Below are positions 8,482 through 16,486 of a stretch of DNA of 61,760 nt, piece after piece; position 1 is the first letter of the stretch, and each line of letters starts with the position of its first letter. The position numbers were made by a program, and so were the translations under genes. Under the pieces are notes generated by a model. That model did not search any database and was not told where the DNA came from. It saw only the letters and a list, made by a program, of their open reading frames with translations. Source of the stretch: an uncultured Collinsella sp. (lineage in GTDB: Bacteria > Actinomycetota > Coriobacteriia > Coriobacteriales > Coriobacteriaceae); assembly GCA_902470095.1 (NCBI GenBank), contig CABRFG010000003.1, forward strand, positions 1 through 61,760, given 5' to 3'.

Positions 8482-9540
8482 ATGCGCGCGTTTGATGTTG
8501 AGATGACGCGCCGGGGGTTTGCCTCGGCGCTTGCCGCGGGTGCGTTGTCGCTTGCGCTGGTTGGCTGTGGTGGCGGGTCTGCGGGGGCGGGGTCTGCTGT
8601 GGGCTCGGCTGCCGGGTCTGCCGCTGGCGGTGCCGCTGCCGGGCCGGTTGAGGTGCACGTCGCGTCGCTCAAGGGCCCGACGTCGATTGGGCTGGTGCGG
8701 TTTATGGGCCAGGCGACCGATGGCGAGACGGACAATGAGTTCGACTTTGCGATTAACACTGCCGCTGACGAGATCGTGCCCAAGGTGATTCAGGGCGATG
8801 TCGATATCGCCCTAGTGCCCGCCAACGTGGCGAGCGTGCTCTACAACAAGACCGAGGGTGCGGTGCAGGTCATCGACATCAATACGCTGGGCGTGCTGAG
8901 CATGTTGACGGGCGACGCGAGTGTGGCCTCGTTTGGCGATTTGGCGGGCCATACCGTCTACATGACGGGCAAGGGCACCACGCCAGAGTACGTCATGAAC
9001 TACCTGCTGGAGCGCGCGGGCCTGACCGGCCAGGTGACGCTTGAGTTTAAGAGCGAGCCCACCGAGGTGCTGTCGGCCCTGCTTGCCGACCCGTCCGCCG
9101 TGGGCGTGCTGCCGGAGCCGTTCAAGACCGCTGCTATCGCTAAGAGCGAAGGCAAACTTTCGGCACCGGTGAGCTTGACCGATGTGTGGGATGAGCTGGC
9201 GGGTGACACGGGTTCGCGCCTGCTGACGGGCGTGACCGTGGTGCGCCGAGCCTTTGCCGAGGAGCATCCCGAGGCCGTGGCGGAATTCTTGCGCTGCCAT
9301 GAGGCGAGCGTGAAAGCCGTCAATGCGGCGCCGGCAGACTGGGCGCAGGCCGTGGTCGATGCGGGTATCGTCGATAACGCCGCGATTGCCGAAAAGGTGA
9401 TTCCCGGGTGCATGCTCGTGTGCCAGACGGGGAAGGATATGAAGGCGGCGCTCGGCGGGTACCTGCAGGTGCTGGCCGATGCGGACGCGAGCGCCGTGGG
9501 CGGCAAGCTCCCGGCTGACGATTTCTACTACATGGAGTAG
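8482..9540 (+). CDS. ABC transporter solute-binding lipoprotein (NMT1/SsuA-like), Tat-type signal
   Basis: 352-residue extracytoplasmic binding protein. The N-terminus combines a twin-arginine motif (TRRGFAS, Arg 10-11) with a lipobox LVGC ending at C29, so it is probably Tat-exported and lipid-anchored. A Gly/Ala-rich linker precedes a periplasmic-binding-protein-2 fold. The segment VIQGDVDIALVPANVASV resembles SsuA, TauA and ThiY-type receptors. It starts 2 bases after the hydrogenase stop, behind GAGGGGG, and is followed 3 bases later by the permease-ATPase, so all four genes are one operon. The substrate is unknown. Receptors of this class bind sulfonates, nitrate, bicarbonate or thiamine precursors, and I see no residue pattern that decides. 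Confidence 0.85.
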   Translation: MRAFDVEMTRRGFASALAAGALSLALVGCGGGSAGAGSAVGSAAGSAAGGAAAGPVEVHVASLKGPTSIGLVRFMGQATDGETDNEFDFAINTAADEIVPKVIQGDVDIALVPANVASVLYNKTEGAVQVIDINTLGVLSMLTGDASVASFGDLAGHTVYMTGKGTTPEYVMNYLLERAGLTGQVTLEFKSEPTEVLSALLADPSAVGVLPEPFKTAAIAKSEGKLSAPVSLTDVWDELAGDTGSRLLTGVTVVRRAFAEEHPEAVAEFLRCHEASVKAVNAAPADWAQAVVDAGIVDNAAIAEKVIPGCMLVCQTGKDMKAALGGYLQVLADADASAVGGKLPADDFYYME

Positions 9541-9543
9541 CCC

Positions 9544-10923
9544 GTGCGTGCGTTTGCTCGACAAATGACAGAGCGTATGAAGGCGGTGGCGGCAGCAGGT
9601 GCCGTTGCCGCCTTTTGGCTTGCCGTGTGGGTCTTTGCGGCGGCGTTGGTGGCACAGCCGTTGATTTTGCCGGGGCCGGGCGCTGTCGTGGTGGCGTTGC
9701 TGCGGCTGGTGTGCGATGCCAGCACGTGGGCGATTCTGGTGGGCTCGGGCGTGCGGATACTGGGCGGGCTGGCGCTTGCCGCGGTGTGTGGTGGCGTGTT
9801 GGCGGGAGTCTCGGTGCGGTCGCGGACGTTTGCCCGCCTGGTGGCGCCGGCGCTTTCGTTTGTTAAGGCGACGCCGGTTGCCTGCGTAGTGGTCCTGCTG
9901 CTCATTTGGCTGGGGTCGGCGCGCGTGAGCATTGCGGCGGTCTTTTTGATGGCACTGCCGGGCGTGTATTTTTCGCTGGTCGAGGGCTTGACGCAAGCGG
10001 ATAGGCCGCTGGAGCAGATGTTCCGCCTGCATGGCGTGCGGGGCTGGCGACTGTTTTGCGCCCATACCTGGCGTGAAGTCCTGCCGTTTGCGCTTTCGTG
10101 TGCCCGTGCCGTGATCGGCATGAGCTGGAAGGCCGGCGTGGCAGCGGAGCTCATCGGCATGGCGGTGGGCACCGTGGGCGAGCGCATCTATCAGGCGAAG
10201 CTTTTGATTGAGACTGCCGATTTGCTGGCCTGGACCGTGCTGGTTGTTATGGCTTCGTGGGCATGCGAGCGCGTGCTGGTGTGGTTGCTGCGGGCTTCGG
10301 GGCCCGCGGCGTGGCGTGCTGCCGTGTGGGCACATGGGCGTGGTACTCGCGGGCGTTCGGGCGACTCTGCTGGCGCCGGCGCTGCTGCGGAGCTTGCGCT
10401 CGCGGTGGGCGACCGGGCGCCCTGGTCGCCGGCACTCGACGGACTGGTGCTTCGCGTGCCCGCGGGTGGGCGCGCCTGCGTGATGGGCGCCTCGGGTGTG
10501 GGCAAGTCGACGTTGCTCGCGCTGGCGGCGGGGGAGTGCGCACCGTGCTCGATGGTGTTTCAGGATGTGCACCTGGTCGAGGACGTTTCTGCCCTGGATA
10601 ACGTGCTGGTGTGCGCCGACGCGCACATGGACGCCTCGAGTGCCGCAGCCCTGTTGCGCCTGCTGGTGCCGGGGGTCGATGTGCATGCTCGTGTGGCCGA
10701 GCTTTCGGGCGGGCAGCGCCGTCGCGTCGAGATTGCCCGAGCTCTGCTGTGCCCAGGCGACGCGGTGATTCTGGACGAGCCCTTTACCGGTCTAGACATC
10801 GCTGCGCGCGACGCATGCGCCGAGGTCGTGCGCGACTTGCTCGACGGCCGCATGCTGTTGCTTGCTACGCACGATGCCGTCGACGCTCAGGCCCTCAATA
10901 TCTCGGACATCATCACGCTCTAA
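9544..10923 (+). CDS. Fused ABC transporter permease and ATPase
   Basis: 459 residues in one continuous frame. Residues 1 to about 260 form a BPD_transp_1/SsuC-type permease with about six hydrophobic helices. Residues from about 295 to the end form an ABC ATPase with Walker A GASGVGKST, Q-loop VFQD, signature LSGGQRRRVEIARALL, Walker B VILDEPFTGLD and switch histidine ATHDA. The Walker A to Q-loop distance is only about 20 residues, shorter than usual. In most SsuABC/TauABC-type systems these are separate genes. The GTG start at 9544 follows GGAG at the end of the receptor gene. It is the membrane and motor part of the importer co-transcribed with the hydrogenase. Confidence 0.85.
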   Translation: MRAFARQMTERMKAVAAAGAVAAFWLAVWVFAAALVAQPLILPGPGAVVVALLRLVCDASTWAILVGSGVRILGGLALAAVCGGVLAGVSVRSRTFARLVAPALSFVKATPVACVVVLLLIWLGSARVSIAAVFLMALPGVYFSLVEGLTQADRPLEQMFRLHGVRGWRLFCAHTWREVLPFALSCARAVIGMSWKAGVAAELIGMAVGTVGERIYQAKLLIETADLLAWTVLVVMASWACERVLVWLLRASGPAAWRAAVWAHGRGTRGRSGDSAGAGAAAELALAVGDRAPWSPALDGLVLRVPAGGRACVMGASGVGKSTLLALAAGECAPCSMVFQDVHLVEDVSALDNVLVCADAHMDASSAAALLRLLVPGVDVHARVAELSGGQRRRVEIARALLCPGDAVILDEPFTGLDIAARDACAEVVRDLLDGRMLLLATHDAVDAQALNISDIITL

Positions 10924-10996
10924 ATACTTACTCAGCAACAAATTGATCCGTTTTTTCTCCGTCCCCATGGGATCGGGTATGGTATTCTATCTGCGG

Positions 10997-11025
10997 GGTA
11001 ATACTTAGGAATACCAAGTAATACC
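10997..11025 (+). promoter_or_regulatory. Near-perfect palindrome upstream of the antitoxin gene (candidate operator)
   Basis: GGTAATACTT (10997-11006) and AAGTAATACC (11016-11025) form a 10-bp inverted repeat with one mismatch around a 9-base centre that also contains AATACC. It lies 114 bases before the RelB/DinJ-type gene. Ribbon-helix-helix antitoxins usually bind such sites to repress their own operon, so autoregulation is a reasonable inference. Confidence 0.4.
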
Positions 11026-11138
11026 AACGCCGTAGAACAAACTCCAGATGCGGGCCAATCGGGTTGCCTTCACAGCCCGTCGCCCAGCCGCGTGGCCCGC
11101 ATCCATCCGCACCACCGTCGTTTCAAAAAGGAAGCGCC

Positions 11139-11342
11139 ATGGCAGAACACATGACCCCGGTTGTCGCGAAGGTCTTGCCCGAGGAAAAGGCGGCCTTCGC
11201 GGCGGCAACCCAGCTCGTGGGCACCACGCCGTCCAACGCCATCCGCATGTTCATCGCCGCCTTCAATCGCTGCGGCACCTTTCCGTTCGACATCTCGCCC
11301 AACGGGGCTTTTGGCGCTGCGCCCGATTCTCATCAACAATGA
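11139..11342 (+). CDS. RelB/DinJ-family antitoxin-like protein, no adjacent toxin
   Basis: 67-residue protein. The N-terminal half fits the RelB/DinJ ribbon-helix-helix pattern: a short strand, a KVLPEEKAAFAAA helix, then the typical TPSNAIRMFI helix, followed by a short acidic/aromatic tail (FPFDI). The ATG at 11139 follows AAAAAGGAAG. RelB-like proteins neutralise a RelE/YafQ-type mRNA interferase encoded just downstream. Here the next gene is a membrane protease and no RelE-like frame is present, so it is an orphan. It could be a relic, act in trans, or act only as a DNA-binding regulator. Confidence 0.7.
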   Translation: MAEHMTPVVAKVLPEEKAAFAAATQLVGTTPSNAIRMFIAAFNRCGTFPFDISPNGAFGAAPDSHQQ

Positions 11343-11355
11343 CTGTCCCAAACTG

Positions 11356-11413
11356 CCGGCACTTGGGGACGTTCCTTTTCTGTCGGCAGTTAAGGAACGT
11401 CCCTAAGTGCCGG
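11356..11413. repeat. Intergenic palindrome, 22-bp arms
   Basis: CCGGCACTTGGGGACGTTCCTT (11356-11377) pairs with 11392-11413, with one mismatch and a 14-base loop. It lies between the antitoxin stop and the ribosome site of the CPBP gene. There is no clear T-tract, so it is not a standard terminator. It belongs with the other long intergenic palindromes at 20939, 22267, 33310 and 37290. Confidence 0.75.
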
Positions 11414-11430
11414 GTTTTGAGGAGGTTGGC

Positions 11431-12345
11431 ATGCTCAATGCGATGATTTGGGCGCTTGCCTGTTTTGGTGTTGTTGCTGCCGATATTGCCCTGAGCATGG
11501 TTTTGTTCTCCGCGTTGGACATCGTGTCGGCGCTGACAGGTTTCCCGGTCGACAATCTCGATATCCAATGGTTCCAGGCTGCCGCTCAGACGGCGTCATT
11601 TTTGATGGCGCTGCTGTGGTGGCGTTATCTGTGGCCCCGCTCCTTCATGGCGCGCCGGCAAGGCGAACGCCCGCTCGGCGGGGGAGCAGGCGCGGCATGG
11701 AAGCGCATTGTCTGCATTGTTGTGATCGGCCTATCCATGCAGGTGGTCATTAGCTACCTATGCGACGGCGTACTGTCGCTGCTGCCCGAGGTCGCGGCAG
11801 ACTATAGCGATCTCGTCGAGGAGACGGGCATGGGCGATACCAGCCTTCTTGCGGTCTTGACCACAGTGCTCGGCGCTCCGTTTTGCGAAGAGCTCCTGGT
11901 GCGCGGCATCATCTTTGAGTTTTCGCTGCGTGCGTTTAATCCACAGTGCCGTTCGCTCTGGAAGCGCCGGCGCCGCGCGAACGCGCAGGACGGCGCCATA
12001 GTGCCCTGGGCGGCCCCGAGTACCTGGGGCGTCGCCGCGGCGATTGTGCTGCAGGCGGCGATCTTCGGCTTTATGCACATGAACTGGGTGCAGGGTTGCT
12101 ACGCGGGCGCTGCCGGCCTCATTTTTGGTTGGGTGTTCGTGACCACCGGAAAGCTCCGCTACACGATCCTGCTGCACTTTGCCTTTAATGCCGGGTCGTA
12201 TCTCATGACATTGCTCTGGTTTGTGAACACGCCGTTCGACCTTGTGGTCACGGTTGGCATCGCCGGCTTTGTGCTGGTAGAGGCGATGCACTCGCTGCTT
12301 CGATTGTGCATTCCCGTGTCGCGCGAAGCTGATCGGTCTGAGTAA
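11431..12345 (+). CDS. CPBP-family intramembrane metalloprotease (CAAX protease-like)
   Basis: 304-residue multi-pass membrane protein. The three family motifs are visible: FCEELLVRG (E153, E154, R158), FGFMHMNW and LLHFAFNAG. These provide the glutamate and histidine ligands of the presumed zinc site. CPBP/Abi proteins are intramembrane proteases, and several are tied to bacteriocin immunity or protein processing. The ATG at 11431 has a strong GAGGAGG 5 bases upstream and is preferred over the GTG at 11407, which lies inside a palindrome arm. No bacteriocin gene is seen nearby, so its substrate is unknown. Confidence 0.85.
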   Translation: MLNAMIWALACFGVVAADIALSMVLFSALDIVSALTGFPVDNLDIQWFQAAAQTASFLMALLWWRYLWPRSFMARRQGERPLGGGAGAAWKRIVCIVVIGLSMQVVISYLCDGVLSLLPEVAADYSDLVEETGMGDTSLLAVLTTVLGAPFCEELLVRGIIFEFSLRAFNPQCRSLWKRRRRANAQDGAIVPWAAPSTWGVAAAIVLQAAIFGFMHMNWVQGCYAGAAGLIFGWVFVTTGKLRYTILLHFAFNAGSYLMTLLWFVNTPFDLVVTVGIAGFVLVEAMHSLLRLCIPVSREADRSE

Positions 12346-12353
12346 TAACGCCT

Positions 12354-13346
12354 TTAATTAGACCGATGCGTCCTGAACGCACCTGGCGTTTCGCCGAATG
12401 CTTCTTTAAATTTTGAGTAAAAGAATGACATGTTGGAGATGCCGACTTTTCGGGCTACATACTGCACGCTGCGCTCGGTGTTATTGAGAAGATATGCCGC
12501 CTCTGTGAGCTGCTGGTTAAGCTTGATTTGCGAAAACGTTTTGCCGGTTTTTTGCTTGATCAAGCTGCTGAGATAGCTGGTGCTATAACCCGTATCGCTC
12601 GCAATGCTTTCGAGTGTGCAGTCGCCGTAGCTTCGCTCAATATGATTCAGAATCGACACGATGCGTTCGTCCGACATGATCGCCTGGTTATCAGTTGCGG
12701 AGCGTCGGTACAGTCCTCGAATGAGAACAAGGAATAGGCTGACGGCGAGGTGCCTCATGAGTTCATTGGAATAGGCATCTTTAAAGTGATATTCGATAAA
12801 GAGCATCTCGATGAGGCGTCGCGCATGTCGGGCGTATTCCTCTGGAAGAATGAGATATTTTCGGGCCTCGCGGTTTTTGGACACAAAATCAAATAGAAGA
12901 TTCGTTAATGGTGACGCGCCGGGTAGCTGGCTCAGGAACAACGAATCGAACATTTCTTTTTTGAAGACGATCGAAATGACGATATCATGCTCGCCCTTAA
13001 CGTATGGAACGCTTCTGACTACGCCGGTGTTGCAAATGAGCACGTCGCCCTTTTTAAGGAGTAGTCGCCGTCCGTTGACGATAAACGTGCAGACGCCGTC
13101 GTACACGTAGTTAAGCTCCATATCCCGATTGATATGAGGAGGAATATCGGTAAAGCGCGACTCCTTGATAAGGCCCACGGGGTTTTCGTCGAGAGTTTCT
13201 TTCCAATCAAACAGATAGACCTCTTCGCCGTTAATGGTTGTGGTTTCCACCCTGTTATATCGCGGGCTGAGCTCTCCCGGATGTGTGCGATGCCACTCTT
13301 CGGTCTCGGTATGCGTATAGAGCAGCTGTTTGAGATTCGAATCCAT
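12354..13346 (-). CDS. AraC-family transcriptional regulator
   Basis: 330 residues. The N-terminal half is a cupin-like sensing domain (PPHINRDMELNYVYDG and the glycine turn RRLLLKKGDVLI). The C-terminal hundred residues form two helix-turn-helix units: SIASDTGYSTSYLSSLIKQ, then VARKVGISNMSFFYSKFKE with the typical GETPGAFR ending. It is divergent from the 6-phospho-beta-glucosidase/PTS pair with about 150 bases between the starts, so it is the likely sugar-responsive regulator of that pair (inference). It converges with the CPBP gene, with only 8 bases between the stops. The ligand is unknown. Confidence 0.88.
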   Translation of the reverse strand: MDSNLKQLLYTHTETEEWHRTHPGELSPRYNRVETTTINGEEVYLFDWKETLDENPVGLIKESRFTDIPPHINRDMELNYVYDGVCTFIVNGRRLLLKKGDVLICNTGVVRSVPYVKGEHDIVISIVFKKEMFDSLFLSQLPGASPLTNLLFDFVSKNREARKYLILPEEYARHARRLIEMLFIEYHFKDAYSNELMRHLAVSLFLVLIRGLYRRSATDNQAIMSDERIVSILNHIERSYGDCTLESIASDTGYSTSYLSSLIKQKTGKTFSQIKLNQQLTEAAYLLNNTERSVQYVARKVGISNMSFFYSKFKEAFGETPGAFRTHRSN

Positions 13347-13499
13347 GGGGTGCTCCAGGGGTGAACGGTAGAATCGATGCCTTAAACGGTATTGTATCTA
13401 AAAAAATGTTATAAACCCACGCTTTCTATGCGATATCTTATGCATCTTGTTCTTCCTAGTATTGGGTTATCCGCTGGAGCATCCGATCAAGGAGGGCAA

Positions 13500-14978
13500 A
13501 TGAGTAAGTTAAAACATGGGTTTGACTCCGACTTTTTATGGGGCGGAGCCATATCGTGCTCGCAGGCCGATGGCGCCTGGAATGAGGGCGGAAAGGGAAA
13601 GTCGACGCAGGATTGTCGATGGCTGGATGGTACCTGGACTCATGACCAGATTGAGGACAAGCATCAAAACAACCCCTTCTGCCATGACGAACTAATGAAC
13701 GCTCTCGCAGATGATGGTGTTGAGTTCTACCCGTTTAGGCGCGGTAACGACTTCTATCATCACTACCGTGAGGACATCGCGCTTTTTGCGGAGATGGGCC
13801 TCAAGCTGTTCCGCACCTCTATTTGCTGGAGCCGAATCTATCCTAACGGAGATGATCTTGAGCCTAACCGCGAAGGCATCGAGTGGTATCGAAGCATGCT
13901 GGGTGAGTGCAAAAAGCACGGCATTAAAACCTTCGTCACCATGCTCCACTATGACATCCCGGTAAATCTTGTCACCACATATGGGGGATGGAAGAATCGC
14001 AAGACGATTGATTTCTTCGCCCGCTATGTCGAGACAATCGTTACGGAATTGGGCGATCTGGTCGATTTCTGGCTGCCTTTTAACGAGTTCAATGCAGCGC
14101 GTTTTTCGCCTTGGGACGGGGTCTGTCTGGTCAAAGACGAAGAGGGGGAGAACTTCGATCGAGCCATCTTCCAGTGTCTGCACCACGAGTTCGTTGCCAA
14201 TGCGCGTGCCGTCGAGATTGTCCATCGTCTTTCGCCCGATACTCCCGTTGGCGGCATGATCGCTCGATTCTGTACGTATCCCGCCACCTGCCGTCCCGAA
14301 GATAACATGCAGGCTATTCACGACGACCAGTATTCCAACTGGTTCTATACGGATGTGATGGCTCGTGGAAAATACCCCGCTTATATGAATCGCTATTTCG
14401 ACGCGTGCGATATCGAGATTCAAATGGAGCCGGGCGATGAAGAGCTCATCGCTCGCAACACTGTCGACTTCCTGGCCTTCTCGTACTACTTTTCCCAGGT
14501 ATCCACCTGCGATCAGGGATGGGAGAAGACTGCGGGAAATCTGGTCATGGCAAACAAGAACCCTTATCTCGAGACGAGTGAGTGGGGCTGGCAGCTCGAT
14601 CCCATTGGCCTGAGGGTTACCCTTAACCAGATGTATGACCGCTATGGGCTGCCCCTGTATATCGCCGAGAACGGCCTCGGTACATCTGATGTAGTCGAGG
14701 AGGATGGCAGCATCCACGACGAGTATCGAATCGATTATTTGCGCCAGCACATAAAGTGCCTTAAGGAAGCGGTGATCGATGGCGTTGACGTGCGCGGATA
14801 CATGATCTGGGGATTCATTGACCTTGTTGCCTGCGGTCCTCTTACGATGGACAAGCGCTACGGGCTTATCTATGTCGACCTGGATAATTGCGGCAACGGC
14901 ACTGCGGAGCGCTCGCGTAAAGACTCTTTCTATTGGTATCAGAAATGTATCGCCACTAATGGCGAGGATCTTGGGTAG
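13500..14978 (+). CDS. 6-phospho-beta-glucosidase, glycoside hydrolase family 1
   Basis: 492-residue cytosolic GH1 enzyme that cleaves phosphorylated beta-glucosides brought in by the next gene. The GH1 N-terminal signature FLWGGAISCSQADGAW is present. The acid/base glutamate is E196 (LPFNEFN) and the nucleophile is E390 (YIAENGLG). The length matches the phospho-beta-glucosidase subgroup (BglA/AscB/ArbB). The ATG at 13500 follows AAGGAGGG; an open frame extends upstream to 13392 but has no ribosome site and no family similarity. The pairing with a PTS permease supports the 6-phospho specificity over free glucosides. Confidence 0.93.
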   Translation: MSKLKHGFDSDFLWGGAISCSQADGAWNEGGKGKSTQDCRWLDGTWTHDQIEDKHQNNPFCHDELMNALADDGVEFYPFRRGNDFYHHYREDIALFAEMGLKLFRTSICWSRIYPNGDDLEPNREGIEWYRSMLGECKKHGIKTFVTMLHYDIPVNLVTTYGGWKNRKTIDFFARYVETIVTELGDLVDFWLPFNEFNAARFSPWDGVCLVKDEEGENFDRAIFQCLHHEFVANARAVEIVHRLSPDTPVGGMIARFCTYPATCRPEDNMQAIHDDQYSNWFYTDVMARGKYPAYMNRYFDACDIEIQMEPGDEELIARNTVDFLAFSYYFSQVSTCDQGWEKTAGNLVMANKNPYLETSEWGWQLDPIGLRVTLNQMYDRYGLPLYIAENGLGTSDVVEEDGSIHDEYRIDYLRQHIKCLKEAVIDGVDVRGYMIWGFIDLVACGPLTMDKRYGLIYVDLDNCGNGTAERSRKDSFYWYQKCIATNGEDLG

Positions 14979-14989
14979 GAGTGATTGTT

Positions 14990-16360
14990 GTGGCAGACAA
15001 GAAGGAACTGGCCGCTCGTGTCCTCGAGCTCGTGGGCGGCGCCGATAACGTTGTTATGGCAACGCACTGCATTACAAGGCTCAGATTCAACCTGAAGGAC
15101 GATAGCAAGGCAGACCTGGAGGCCCTTAAGACGCTTGACGGCGCCTTGGGCGCGCAGGTTAAAGACGGGCAGTGGCAGGTTATCATCGGCGCCAGCGTGG
15201 GGTCGGTATATGACGAATTGGAGCCCATGCTAGGCGACAGGATGGGTGGCGAGGTCTCCGCCGACGCCGAGCAGCCTGAGCTCCAAAAAGGTTCGGCGCG
15301 CGTATTCGATATCATCACCGGCATCTTCTCCGCTATCATTCCCGCACTGGTGGCGGGAGGCATCGTAAAGGGCATCCTGGCTGCTATCGCGGCTTTTGGA
15401 ATCGACACGGGTGCCGGCGACTTTGCGATATTCAATATGATTTCGGATATCCCGTTCTACTTCTTGCCGTTTTTGCTGGCAATGTCTACAGCTGATAAGT
15501 TCCGAGTCAACCGTTCGCTTGCGCTTTGTGTTGCCGGATCGCTGATGTACCCGACCATTGTCAACGCTGTCGGTACGGGCGAGACGCCTCTTGCGCTGTT
15601 CGGTTTTGCGGTGCCGATTTTTAGCTACGCCGATTCCGTGTTCCCGGTTATCTTTGGCGTCATTGGCTTGTCTTTTGTATATCGCGCAATCGACAAAGTC
15701 GTGCCGGATCTTTTTAAGCTCGTTGTCGTTCCGGCGCTCTCCCTTGCTATCGTGATTCCCGTCAACCTGTTTGTGCTCGCTCCGATTGGTGCCTGGTGCG
15801 GTCTTGGTCTTGCCAACGGTATCGTTTGGCTATTCTCGACGTTAGGCCCCGTTGCCGGTTTTCTGCTGGGCTTCTTTATGCCGCTTATCGTGCTCTTCGG
15901 CATGCATCAGTCAACGAGCCCTATCCAGATTTCCAATATCGCAACGCTTGGGTATGACTATCTGCTCCCGATCTCTTTCTGCCATAACCTCGCCGAAAGC
16001 GGTGCGTCTTTTGGTGCAGCCCTGCGCATGACCGACGAAAAGCTCAAGTCCGCTGCAATGACGTGCGCCTTCTCGGCATTTATGGGAATTTCCGAGCCCG
16101 CCTTGTTTACCGTTCAGGTTCCTAACAGGACTCCGCTTATCGCTGCGATGATTGCGGATGGCATTGGCGGTGCGCTTACCGTTGTTCTCGGCGCAAAGTG
16201 CTTCGGCTTTGTTATGCCCGGCATTACCTCGTTGCCCGTTTATGCCGATCCAAGCGGCAATCCCATGAACCTGATCATGATTGTCGTCTGCATCGCTTTG
16301 ACTTGGGTTATCTCTGCGGCGCTCTCGTTTGCGCTCTATGGTCGTTTCGACAAAAAATAA
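14990..16360 (+). CDS. PTS EIIBC, beta-glucoside type, lacking a IIA domain
   Basis: 456-residue membrane permease. The N-terminal IIB (about residues 1-85) has phosphocysteine C27 in THCITRLRF. The IIC domain (about 105-450) includes the conserved GMHQSTSPIQ and EPALFTV regions of the BglF/AscF group. BglF itself ends in a IIA domain, which is absent here, so a IIA must act in trans; the free IIA at 119 is a candidate. GTG 14990 gives the typical beginning and lies 7 bases after AGGAG; a GTG at 14981 is less likely. It is co-directional with and 11 bases after the GH1 gene, forming a two-gene operon. Confidence 0.9.
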   Translation: MADKKELAARVLELVGGADNVVMATHCITRLRFNLKDDSKADLEALKTLDGALGAQVKDGQWQVIIGASVGSVYDELEPMLGDRMGGEVSADAEQPELQKGSARVFDIITGIFSAIIPALVAGGIVKGILAAIAAFGIDTGAGDFAIFNMISDIPFYFLPFLLAMSTADKFRVNRSLALCVAGSLMYPTIVNAVGTGETPLALFGFAVPIFSYADSVFPVIFGVIGLSFVYRAIDKVVPDLFKLVVVPALSLAIVIPVNLFVLAPIGAWCGLGLANGIVWLFSTLGPVAGFLLGFFMPLIVLFGMHQSTSPIQISNIATLGYDYLLPISFCHNLAESGASFGAALRMTDEKLKSAAMTCAFSAFMGISEPALFTVQVPNRTPLIAAMIADGIGGALTVVLGAKCFGFVMPGITSLPVYADPSGNPMNLIMIVVCIALTWVISAALSFALYGRFDKK

Positions 16361-16389
16361 CGACGTTTTGAGATAGACAATATTAATCG

Positions 16390-16440
16390 GCCGCTCGCCG
16401 GGGAATCGTTCTGCGACGCCCCGGCGAGCGGCATTTTATT
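16390..16440 (+). terminator. Terminator of the beta-glucoside operon
   Basis: Perfect 14-bp stem: GCCGCTCGCCGGGG (16390-16403) with its complement at 16419-16432, a 15-base loop, then ATTTTATT. It lies between the IIBC gene and the convergent YgiQ gene. Confidence 0.85.
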
Positions 16441-16486
16441 GGTGGGGCGTGTCGTGTCGCCAACGGCGGCATGCCGCCTCGCCGCG

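Noticed and set aside
11356..11413. CRISPR-like or riboswitch interpretation of the intergenic palindromes
   Set aside because: There are no regularly spaced direct repeats and no known riboswitch core; the sites are single inverted repeats.
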